In this document: positions 6,934 through 13,302 of the stretch, piece after piece | Position numbering within the stretch: the first letter of the stretch is position 1 | Layout of the letters: the number at the start of each line of letters is the position of its first letter | Source of the DNA: Bacteroidales bacterium | GTDB taxonomy: Bacteria > Bacteroidota > Bacteroidia > Bacteroidales > Muribaculaceae | Assembly: GCA_014800065.1 (NCBI GenBank) | Contig: JAAVGX010000056.1 | Span: 1-13,302 of the forward strand | Length of the DNA: 13,302 nt | Reading direction: 5' to 3' | The notes under the pieces: model-generated | The model's input: the letters and a program-made list of their open reading frames with translations, nothing else | Databases searched by the model: none | Told to the model about the DNA's origin: nothing | Translations under genes and position numbers: made by a program

Positions 6934-8022
6934 ATGAAAACAACGAGCCTATTGATCGGAGCACTACTCCTTGGCACAGGCACAAGCGTTCATGCACAGA
7001 GCTCGCAACGCATCACAGCCGGCAAAAGCACAGAGTACGGACTCGTTTACAGTCTTCCCCTGACGGCAATCGACATTTATGTGGAGGCTCGGCTGGTAGA
7101 AGAAACACCCGGCGAGTTCTACAACTACAGTCGCCGACACTTAGGGGATGCCGGGGCTATCACTACCCCGTCGCGGAGTGCGGATGTGCAGTCAGTCACC
7201 ATCGTACCACGCGGTGTATCTGATCCCGAAAACCGTTGGGTGGCCCAATTCAAAGCCGGTTCTACTCCCTATATGATTTTGGATGCTGAAGGAGTACCCT
7301 TGGCAATCAATACAACTGAAACCGCCGTGAGTGCCGAAATCGACATTCCCCAACCAAAATCGGCCGCCCCGTCGCCGCTTGAAGGTCCAATGGCCCGCCA
7401 AGCCGTTACTCAGGAAATGGCACGCAGCTCTTCTATAGCCAAACGCGCCGAATTAGCCGCCGAACGCATTTTTGAAATACGCGAAACTCGGTCTGACATC
7501 CTGAGCGGACAGGCCGACAACGCTCCCGCCGACGGTAAAGCCATGCAGTTAGTGCTCGACAACCTCTCGGCTCAGGAGGCAGCGCTGATGGCGATGTTTA
7601 CCGGCGTGAAGTCCGAAACGACAGTTGTGCAGAAATACACTCTTGTACCGGACTCTACCGAATTTCAGGGCCGAATTCTCGGCAGACTGTCGCCAGTAGA
7701 CGGACTTATTGAGGCTGACAACCTCGCGGGTGCACCTATCAAAGTGAGCCTCGAAATTGTAGAGCGCGGTCAGATGCCCGTAAACGAAAAAGGCGAGCGG
7801 AAAACCTTCCCTAAGGGTGGTGTGGCGTACGGAATACCCGGTAAAGCTAAAATAACCCTTGAATACGAAGGATCCGAAATTGCAAGTACCATCATACCCA
7901 TGGCGCAATTCGGCACCACATTCGGACTGGACCCTGCACTGTTCACCAACAAGAAAGAACCCTCCAAAGTAATCTTCGAACCCACAACAGGAGCGATTCT
8001 GACGCTCGGACCGGCTGAATAA
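6934..8022 (+). CDS. DUF4831 family secreted protein, function unknown
   Basis: A 362-aa protein of the Bacteroidetes-specific DUF4831 family. It starts with a signal peptide: KTTSLLIGALLLG forms the hydrophobic stretch and cleavage is likely after A21 in SVHA|QSS. No cysteine follows the cleavage site, so it is not an obvious lipoprotein and is probably periplasmic. Family features are YSLPLTAIDIYVE (39-51), the FYNYSRRHLG segment (62-71), GVSDPENRW (94-102), a linker rich in Ala, Pro and Ser (~134-165), and IFEIRETRSDILSGQADNAP, followed by a second beta-rich region with GVAYGIPGKAKITLEYEG near the C-terminus. No catalytic motif is evident and the function is unknown. It lies 44 nt after the NAD(P)HX repair gene without an intervening terminator, and is the last gene of the run, followed at once by a strong terminator. 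Confidence 0.9.
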   Translation: MKTTSLLIGALLLGTGTSVHAQSSQRITAGKSTEYGLVYSLPLTAIDIYVEARLVEETPGEFYNYSRRHLGDAGAITTPSRSADVQSVTIVPRGVSDPENRWVAQFKAGSTPYMILDAEGVPLAINTTETAVSAEIDIPQPKSAAPSPLEGPMARQAVTQEMARSSSIAKRAELAAERIFEIRETRSDILSGQADNAPADGKAMQLVLDNLSAQEAALMAMFTGVKSETTVVQKYTLVPDSTEFQGRILGRLSPVDGLIEADNLAGAPIKVSLEIVERGQMPVNEKGERKTFPKGGVAYGIPGKAKITLEYEGSEIASTIIPMAQFGTTFGLDPALFTNKKEPSKVIFEPTTGAILTLGPAE

Positions 8023-8046
8023 TATTGATAATCACCAATATCATGG

Positions 8047-8073
8047 AAGGGTGCACTTGGGTGCGCCCTTTTT
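8047..8073 (+). terminator. Rho-independent terminator of the dnaE-DUF4831 run
   Basis: AAGGGTGCAC (8047-8056) pairs with GTGCGCCCTT (8061-8070) through one T-G wobble and a TTGG loop, and a run of five T ends at 8073. It lies 24 nt after the DUF4831 stop codon. On the minus strand there is no T-run after the stem, so it should act only on rightward transcripts. Confidence 0.9.
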
Positions 8074-8133
8074 CTGTTACGTCAGGGGGTATATACCACA
8101 AAATCACTCCGAGGCTGGTGTGGAAGAGAGATG

Positions 8134-8210
8134 TTTGTGACCCCGTGAAAGGCCTTCGGCCTTTGGGTTCACACGTTGGTTCTGCAACACCCCTACATTT
8201 TACCGGTTTT
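8134..8210. repeat. Second, shorter copy of the intergenic palindromic element
   Basis: A perfect hairpin AAAGGCC-TTC-GGCCTTT lies at 8148-8164, flanked by an imperfect outer pairing (GTGACCC near 8138 with GGGTTCAC ending 8172). It is followed by CGTTGGT (8174-8180) and CCCTACATTT (8191-8200), then CCGGTTT. The same words in the same order occur at 834-840, 859-868 and 871-877 in the hairpin cluster upstream of dnaE. It lies in the convergent gap between DUF4831 and the ABC-F gene. No T-run follows the hairpin on either strand, so it is a poor intrinsic terminator for the leftward ABC-F transcript. Confidence 0.6.
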
Positions 8211-8222
8211 CGGGGAGAATGC

Positions 8223-9842
8223 TTATTCTTTGCTTTCTTCTTTTTTCTTTTCGAGGAATTCGTTTATGCCGCAAAGATGTTCGCGGACTTTTCCGCCTCC
8301 GAATTCATACACCTTAGTTACCAGACCGTCGAGAAAATCACGGTCGTGGCTCACTATGATCAGGGTTCCGTCAAAATCACGGAGAGCTTGCTTGAGTATG
8401 TCTTTCGTTTTCAAGTCCAGATGATTGGTGGGTTCATCGAGAATGAGCAGGTTGATAGGTTCCAACAGAAGTTTAATCATGCAAAGGCGCACTCGCTCTC
8501 CTCCCGACAGAACCTTAACTTTCTTCTGATTCTCCTCTCCCCCGAACATGAATGCACCCAGCAAATCTCGGATTTTAAGACGTACATCGCCGACGGCAAT
8601 ATCGTCAATAGTCTGAAATACAGTCAAGTCCTCATCAAGGAGTGATGCACTATTCTGGGCAAAATATCCGATTTTGACATTATGTCCCAAGGTCAGTGTT
8701 CCGTCATGGTCAATTTCATTCATAATCGCTTTGACCATAGTGGACTTTCCTTCCCCGTTTCGACCGGCAAAAGCTACCTTGTCGCCGCGTTCGATTGTGA
8801 AGGACGCATTTGCAAACACCGGTACTCCATCATAACTTTTGCCAACTCCTTCTGCGATTACCGGATAGCTACCACTTCGGGGGCATGGAGGAAACTTCAA
8901 CCGCAGTGCAGATGTATCTTCTTCGTCGACTTCTACAATTTCGAGTTTTTCGAGCCACTTGACCTTGCTTTGTACCTGGAAAGTTTTGGAGTAGGTACCC
9001 TTGAAGCGCTCGATAAATTCGCGAGCTTCCGCAATCTGTTTCTGCTGGTCGTCGTACTGCTTCTGCTGTTGCTCACGCCTTGCCTTGCGCAGCTCGAGAT
9101 AGTGGCTGTAACGAGCTTTGTAGTCGTATATGCGTCCGAGCGTTACCTCGATGGTACGGGTGGTAATATTGTCGATAAACCGACGATCGTGACTGATAAC
9201 CACAACAGCCATAGGACTGTTGATTATAAAATCCTCAAGCCATCCAATCGATTCGATATCAAGATGGTTGGTAGGTTCGTCCAGCAGGAGCACGTCAGGA
9301 TTTTGCAGAAGCAACTTCGCAAGCTCGATGCGCATGCGCCAACCACCGGAAAATTCAGAAGTAGGACGGCTGAAATCACTGCGTTCAAATCCCAAGCCCA
9401 ACAAAGCCTTTTCAACATCTTCCTCAAAATGAGTCAGATCGATTGAATAAAACTTTTCGCTCACGGTTGCAACTTTCTCAATCAGCTGCATATAGGAGTC
9501 GCTATCATAGTCCGTACGGGTTGCCAGCTCCATATTCATAGCCTCAATTTCGGCTTCCATCTCCTTCAGATGTGCAAAAGCCTGCGAAGCTTCCTCGAAC
9601 ACAGTGCGGCCGTCCTCAGTCATCATATGCTGAGGCAGATAGCACACCGTGCAATCCTTAGGCCCCGACACCGAGCCCCGGGTGGGTTGCCTAACACCTG
9701 CAAGAATTTTCAACAGAGTGCTTTTGCCTGCTCCATTCTTGCCCATGAGCGCTATCCTATCCTTGGGATTGATTACAAATGATACGTCCTTGAAGAGGGT
9801 TGTACCCCCAAACTCCACCGTAAGTGCGTCAACAGAAACCAT
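8223..9842 (-). CDS. ABC-F family ATP-binding protein (ribosome-associated)
   Basis: A 539-aa soluble protein with two ABC ATPase domains and no membrane segment, the ABC-F layout of translation factors that bind the ribosomal E site. Domain 1 has Walker A GKNGAGKST (34-42), signature FSGG (164-167), Walker B LLLDEP (185-190) and switch histidine H218. Domain 2 has GRNGEGKST (360-368), LSGGE (445-449), LLILDEP (465-471) and H499. The linker (~240-320) is charged, with a KARREQQQKQ helix and RFKGTYSKTFQVQSKVKWLE, as in the P-site-tRNA-interacting region. The C-terminus is a short Lys/Glu tail. It resembles the housekeeping YbiT/YdiF-like ABC-F proteins of Bacteroidales more than the known resistance proteins, but ABC-F subfamilies are hard to separate by eye, so no symbol is given. 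Start: ATG preceded by an A-rich leader, with its own promoter upstream. Confidence 0.95.
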   Translation of the reverse strand: MVSVDALTVEFGGTTLFKDVSFVINPKDRIALMGKNGAGKSTLLKILAGVRQPTRGSVSGPKDCTVCYLPQHMMTEDGRTVFEEASQAFAHLKEMEAEIEAMNMELATRTDYDSDSYMQLIEKVATVSEKFYSIDLTHFEEDVEKALLGLGFERSDFSRPTSEFSGGWRMRIELAKLLLQNPDVLLLDEPTNHLDIESIGWLEDFIINSPMAVVVISHDRRFIDNITTRTIEVTLGRIYDYKARYSHYLELRKARREQQQKQYDDQQKQIAEAREFIERFKGTYSKTFQVQSKVKWLEKLEIVEVDEEDTSALRLKFPPCPRSGSYPVIAEGVGKSYDGVPVFANASFTIERGDKVAFAGRNGEGKSTMVKAIMNEIDHDGTLTLGHNVKIGYFAQNSASLLDEDLTVFQTIDDIAVGDVRLKIRDLLGAFMFGGEENQKKVKVLSGGERVRLCMIKLLLEPINLLILDEPTNHLDLKTKDILKQALRDFDGTLIIVSHDRDFLDGLVTKVYEFGGGKVREHLCGINEFLEKKKEESKE

Positions 9843-9871
9843 ATATCTTTTTTACATTAGCAATAACAATA

Positions 9872-9903
9872 CAAAACTACAAAATCCGACCCAAATAAGC
9901 AAA
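9872..9903 (-). promoter_or_regulatory. Promoter of the ABC-F gene
   Basis: On the minus strand TTTG (9903-9900) is followed after 20 bp by TAGTTTTG (9879-9872), matching TTTG / TAnnTTTG. The start site would be near 9865, leaving a leader of about 22 nt, A-rich near the start codon and without a Shine-Dalgarno sequence. The promoter lies just beyond a probable terminator of the upstream TPR gene, so the ABC-F gene looks independently transcribed. Confidence 0.7.
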
Positions 9904-9910
9904 TCCGCGG

Positions 9911-9945
9911 AATATGAAACCGGATGACCCCAATGAGTCACCCGG
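9911..9945 (-). terminator. Probable terminator after the TPR gene
   Basis: On the minus strand CCGGGTGAC (9945-9937) pairs with GTCATCCGG (9928-9920), nine base pairs with one G-T wobble, and is followed by a weak T-rich tail TTTCATATT (9919-9911). It starts 8 nt after the TPR stop codon. The stem is strong but the tail is interrupted, so efficiency is uncertain. Confidence 0.6.
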
Positions 9946-9952
9946 CAAAGAT

Positions 9953-10204
9953 TTAGGGGTTGTAGAGGTCTTTGTTGTAGAAGTTCATTATTTGGCGGGC
10001 TTGGGTCAGGGCTATGGCTGCGGGGGAGTCGGGGTTGAGTGCCACTGCTTCGTTGTAGGCTGTGATGGCTTCGGTGCGCCGGCCCTGTTTCCAGAGGATT
10101 TTGCCTTTCATGTAGAGGGTGTCGTCATCGACGGGTAGTTCGGCGAGTTTGGTCAGGGCTTCGTCCAGACGGTTGGCCGCATATAGTTCGAGTACGGTTT
10201 GCAT
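9953..10204 (-). CDS. Small tetratricopeptide (TPR) repeat protein
   Basis: An 83-aa protein made of little more than two TPR-like helical hairpins. Residues ~1-24 (VLELYAANRLDEALTKLAEL) form a half-repeat. Residues ~26-62 form a full repeat with the Trp-Gly-Ala-Tyr-Pro-type pattern (LYMKGKILWKQGRRTEAITA, then YNEAVALNPDSP). A capping helix (AIALTQARQIMNF) ends in YNKDLYNP. TPRs bind peptide segments of partner proteins, so an adaptor role is likely, but the partner is unknown. No signal peptide is present. The gene follows rpoC in the same direction, with the rpoC terminator in the 78-bp gap and no clear promoter of its own, so expression may depend on read-through. The start at 10204 is the only ATG upstream of the repeats. 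Confidence 0.8.
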   Translation of the reverse strand: MQTVLELYAANRLDEALTKLAELPVDDDTLYMKGKILWKQGRRTEAITAYNEAVALNPDSPAAIALTQARQIMNFYNKDLYNP

Positions 10205-10224
10205 TGTGGTGATTGCTTCTTTTC

Positions 10225-10267
10225 TAAAAATACAAAATGCCGGACTCTTGTGTAGAATCCGGCATTT
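10225..10267 (-). terminator. Rho-independent terminator of rpoC
   Basis: On the minus strand AAATGCCGGA (10267-10258) pairs perfectly over 10 bp with TCCGGCATTT (10244-10235) across a 13-nt loop, followed by TGTATTTTTAG. It begins 15 nt after the rpoC stop codon and ends 20 nt before the TPR start codon, so it separates the two genes. The T-run is offset from the stem by four bases, which may allow some read-through. Confidence 0.88.
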
Positions 10268-10282
10268 CTATCGGTTTTGAGG

Positions 10283-13200
10283 TTAGTCGTTGATTACTTC
10301 GGCTTCTTCAACCATTGAAGAGACACGAGGAGCGGGACCGGAGTATTCCGAGATGATTGTTGCGTCATCGTCGGCAGAGCCTACGATGATGTTCTCGAAC
10401 TCGCGCATACCTGTACCTGCGGGAATCAGGTGACCGCAGATTACGTTTTCCTTCATGCCTTCGAGGGGGTCGGACTTGCCACGGATAGCGGCTTCGTTGA
10501 GGACCTTGGTTGTTTCCTGGAATGAAGCAGCGGATATGAAGCTGGAGGTGTGAAGAGCGCTTCGAGTGATACCCTGGAGGATCTGCTCGGAGGTAGCGGG
10601 GCGCGCATCGCGAACTACGATTTCACGAAGGTCCTTCTGGCGAAGGAGTGCGTTTTCGTCGCGGAGAACTCGTGCGGTGATAATCATGCCCTTTTCGAGG
10701 TTTTCGCTGTCGCCGGCATCGAGCACGTACTTCTTGCCCCACAGACGGTCGTTTTCTTCCATGAATTCTTTCTTGTCGACCAGGTCGTCTTCAAGGAAGG
10801 TTGTGTCGCCGCTGTCGAGGATTCGTACCTTGCGCATCATCTGGCGTACGATAACTTCGAAGTGCTTATCGTTGATCTTCACACCCTGCATGCGGTACAC
10901 GTCCTGAACTTCGTTGACGATGTATTCCTGAACGGCAGTCGGACCCATGATGTTGAGGATGTCGGTGGGGGTGATTGCACCGTCGGAGAGTGCGGTACCG
11001 GCACGAACAACGTCGTTTTCCTGCACGAGGAGCTGCTTGGACAGGGGCACGAGATACTTCTTGGGTTCGCCAACACGGGGAGTGACGATGATTTCGCGAT
11101 TACCGCGCTTCATCTTGCCGTAGGTGACGATACCGTCGACTTCGGTTACGATGGCGGGGTTAGACGGGTTGCGGGCTTCGAAGAGTTCGGTCACACGGGG
11201 GAGACCACCGGTGATGTCGCCGGCGCCGCGGGTTGTCTTGGTAATCTTTGCGAAGATGTCGCCGACTCTGATTTCGGCTCCGTCCTTGAACATCAGGTGA
11301 GCACCTACGGGGAGTGAGTAGTTGGCAAGGATTTCTCCGTTGTCGTCCACTACCTGGAGAGAAGGCACGAGAGAGCGTTCGCGCGATTCGATGATTACGC
11401 GGTCCTCGGTGTGAGCTGCGCCTTCGGTGTCCACGCGGTAGGTTGCGTTTTCTACCAGGTCCTTATATTTAACCTTACCTGCAAATTCAGATACGATTAC
11501 GTTGTTGAAGGGGTCCCATTCACAGATTACATCGCCTTTCTTGATGGTGTCGCCGTCCTTGAAATAGAGGGTCGAACCGTAGGGGATGTTTGCGCTCATG
11601 ACGGTCATGCCGGTGTTCTGGTCCACGATACGCATTTCTGCCAGACGACCAACCACGATGTCTTTTCCGTCAGGAGTTTTGACGGTTCGGAGTTCTTCGA
11701 TTTCGAGCTTGCCATCGTAGCGCGAAGTGGTCTTGTTGACGGTAGATGCGTTGGTAGCCACACCACCGACGTGGAACGTACGCAGAGTAAGCTGAGTACC
11801 GGGCTCGCCGATTGACTGTGCTGCGATTACGCCGACGGCCTCGCCTTTCTGCACCATGCGGAGGTTGGCCAGGTTGCGACCGTAGCACTTGGCGCATACG
11901 CCGTGCTTGCTTTCGCAGGTGAGTACTGAGCGGATTTCAACGCTTTCGATGGGAGATGCGTCGATGATGTCGGCAGCGTCATCGGTGATTTCTTCGCCGG
12001 CAGCTACAATTACTTCGCCGGTGAGAGGATGGATGATGTCGTCGACGGCTACGCGGCCGAGGATACGTTCGCCAAGTGAAGCAACGACTTCATCGTTGTT
12101 CTTGACGGCTGTACATACGATGCCACGGAGAGTTCCGCAGTCTTCCTGAGTGATAATCACGTCGTGGGCAACGTCGACCAGACGGCGGGTAAGGTAACCG
12201 GCGTCGGCGGTTTTAAGCGCGGTATCCGCAAGACCCTTACGAGCACCGTGGGTAGAGATGAAGTATTCGAGCACCGACAGACCTTCCTTAAAGTTAGCCA
12301 AAATCGGGTTTTCGATAATCTGACCACCTTCTGCACCGGCTTTCTGAGGCTTGGCCATAAGACCACGCATACCGGCCAGCTGACGAATCTGGTCTTTAGA
12401 ACCACGGGCACCGGAGTCAAGCATCATATAGATTGCGTTGAAGCCCTGGTTGGCTTCGGCCATCTGCTTCATGAGGATGTTGGTGAGCTTGGCGTTGGCC
12501 TGAGTCCAGATATCGATGATCTGCTGATAACGTTCTTTTTCGGTGATCATACCCATGCCGAAGTTCTCCATCACTTCTTCAACCTGAGCGTATCCTTCAG
12601 CCACGATTGCTTCCTTTTCGGCAGGGATGAGCACGTCGCCGAGGTTGAATGACAGACCGCCCTGGAATGCCATTCGGTAACCGAGGTTCTTGATGTCGTC
12701 CAGGAACTGAGCCGAGCGGGGGATACCGCAGCGCTTGATAACTTCGGCGATGATGTCGCGGAGGCTCTTCTTGGAGAGGATAGTGTTGATGTAGCCCATT
12801 TCTTCGGGAACGTACTGGTTCACGAGGATTCGGCCGGCTGATGTATTCTCAATGAGACGACGTACTTTGTTACCGTTTTCGTCGACATCATCTACCATCA
12901 CGTTGATGGGGGCATGGAGGGTTATACGGCCTTCGTTGTATGCGATCTGCACTTCTTCGGGGCCGTAGAATGTGTGACCTTCACCCTTGTCGCCCTTGCG
13001 GAGCTTGGTGATGTAGTACAGACCGAGCACCATGTCCTGAGAGGGCACGGTGATAGGAGCACCGTTGGCGGGGTTGAGGATGTTGTGCGCACCGAGCATG
13101 AGCATCTGAGCCTCAAGGATGGCTTCGTTGCCCAGGGGGAGGTGCACAGCCATCTGGTCACCGTCGAAGTCGGCGTTGAATGCCGTACATGCGAGGGGGT

Positions 13201-13302
13201 GGAGCTGAATGGCCATGCCTTCGACGAGTTTGGGCTGGAAAGCCTGGATACCAAGGCGGTGAAGAGTCGGGGCTCGGTTGAGCAACACGGGATGGCCTTT
13301 CA
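10283..13302 (-). CDS. rpoC: DNA-directed RNA polymerase subunit beta' (partial, C-terminal ~70%)
   Basis: The largest core subunit of RNA polymerase. The reading frame is open to the window's right edge, so the start lies outside; about 1005 residues are visible, starting near E. coli residue 417 ([17 protein letters not shown]). The catalytic Mg-binding loop [12 protein letters not shown] is at 13177-13142. The second zinc site has one cysteine in DCGTLRG (near 12138) and three in [14 protein letters not shown] (about 11920-11880). The trigger-loop segment [19 protein letters not shown] (about 11815-11760) is followed by a long insertion of sandwich-barrel-hybrid type (SI3), and the sequence resumes at [16 protein letters not shown]. 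The late region [16 protein letters not shown] and the C-terminal [15 protein letters not shown] and LIPAGTG motifs are intact. A strong terminator follows the stop codon. The visible part shows no truncation or frameshift. rpoB is expected upstream, outside the window. Confidence 0.98.
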   Translation of the reverse strand, partial: KGHPVLLNRAPTLHRLGIQAFQPKLVEGMAIQLHPLACTAFNADFDGDQMAVHLPLGNEAILEAQMLMLGAHNILNPANGAPITVPSQDMVLGLYYITKLRKGDKGEGHTFYGPEEVQIAYNEGRITLHAPINVMVDDVDENGNKVRRLIENTSAGRILVNQYVPEEMGYINTILSKKSLRDIIAEVIKRCGIPRSAQFLDDIKNLGYRMAFQGGLSFNLGDVLIPAEKEAIVAEGYAQVEEVMENFGMGMITEKERYQQIIDIWTQANAKLTNILMKQMAEANQGFNAIYMMLDSGARGSKDQIRQLAGMRGLMAKPQKAGAEGGQIIENPILANFKEGLSVLEYFISTHGARKGLADTALKTADAGYLTRRLVDVAHDVIITQEDCGTLRGIVCTAVKNNDEVVASLGERILGRVAVDDIIHPLTGEVIVAAGEEITDDAADIIDASPIESVEIRSVLTCESKHGVCAKCYGRNLANLRMVQKGEAVGVIAAQSIGEPGTQLTLRTFHVGGVATNASTVNKTTSRYDGKLEIEELRTVKTPDGKDIVVGRLAEMRIVDQNTGMTVMSANIPYGSTLYFKDGDTIKKGDVICEWDPFNNVIVSEFAGKVKYKDLVENATYRVDTEGAAHTEDRVIIESRERSLVPSLQVVDDNGEILANYSLPVGAHLMFKDGAEIRVGDIFAKITKTTRGAGDITGGLPRVTELFEARNPSNPAIVTEVDGIVTYGKMKRGNREIIVTPRVGEPKKYLVPLSKQLLVQENDVVRAGTALSDGAITPTDILNIMGPTAVQEYIVNEVQDVYRMQGVKINDKHFEVIVRQMMRKVRILDSGDTTFLEDDLVDKKEFMEENDRLWGKKYVLDAGDSENLEKGMIITARVLRDENALLRQKDLREIVVRDARPATSEQILQGITRSALHTSSFISAASFQETTKVLNEAAIRGKSDPLEGMKENVICGHLIPAGTGMREFENIIVGSADDDATIISEYSGPAPRVSSMVEEAEVIND

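Noticed and set aside
8148..8164. The AAAGGCC-TTC-GGCCTTT hairpin as the terminator of the ABC-F gene
   Set aside because: There is no T-run on the minus-strand side after the stem, and the hairpin matches the dispersed palindrome family instead. How ABC-F transcription ends is not evident.
8025..8645. A 206-aa plus-strand frame starting in the gap after DUF4831
   Set aside because: It crosses the terminator and repeat element and then runs antisense to the ABC-F gene, with no recognisable domain.
10550..11317. A 255-aa plus-strand frame, acidic and hydrophobic, inside rpoC
   Set aside because: It is antisense to conserved rpoC sequence and has no promoter or start context.

Overview
The window looks like a chromosomal segment of a gut Bacteroidales bacterium, most likely a member of the Muribaculaceae (S24-7). 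The evidence is the 5' end of the 16S rRNA gene at the left edge, which carries the conserved 27F site and a V1 start recalled as typical of that family. Further support comes from Bacteroidetes-type promoters (TTTG, 19-21 bp, TAnnTTTG), AT-rich translation starts without Shine-Dalgarno sequences, and a DUF4831 protein. The family assignment rests on memory, not on a search.

Layout from left to right. (1) 1-96: first ~96 nt of a 16S rRNA gene on the minus strand. (2) 97-1106: about 1 kb without a gene. It holds the rRNA leader, two tandem rRNA promoters facing left, short tandem repeats and homopolymer tracts upstream of them, a cluster of seven perfect small hairpins, and a rightward promoter for dnaE. 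(3) 1107-8022, plus strand: a compact run dnaE (DNA polymerase III alpha), thioredoxin, a bifunctional NAD(P)HX repair protein and a secreted DUF4831 protein, ending in an intrinsic terminator. (4) 8074-8222: a short convergent intergenic region carrying a second copy of a motif seen in the hairpin cluster. (5) 8223-13302, minus strand: an ABC-F translation ATPase with its own promoter, a tiny TPR protein, and the C-terminal ~70% of rpoC (RNA polymerase beta'), with terminators after rpoC and after the TPR gene.

Most genes are housekeeping: replication, transcription, ribosome rescue or protection, redox and metabolite repair. I see no mobile element, defence system, CRISPR array or tRNA. The most unusual material is non-coding: repeat architecture upstream of the rRNA promoters, and a family of perfect palindromes with a recurrent C-NNN-G triloop core and unrelated arms. 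In the proteins, the points worth a second look are a degenerate epimerase half in the NAD(P)HX repair enzyme and an apparently complete metal site in the DnaE PHP domain.
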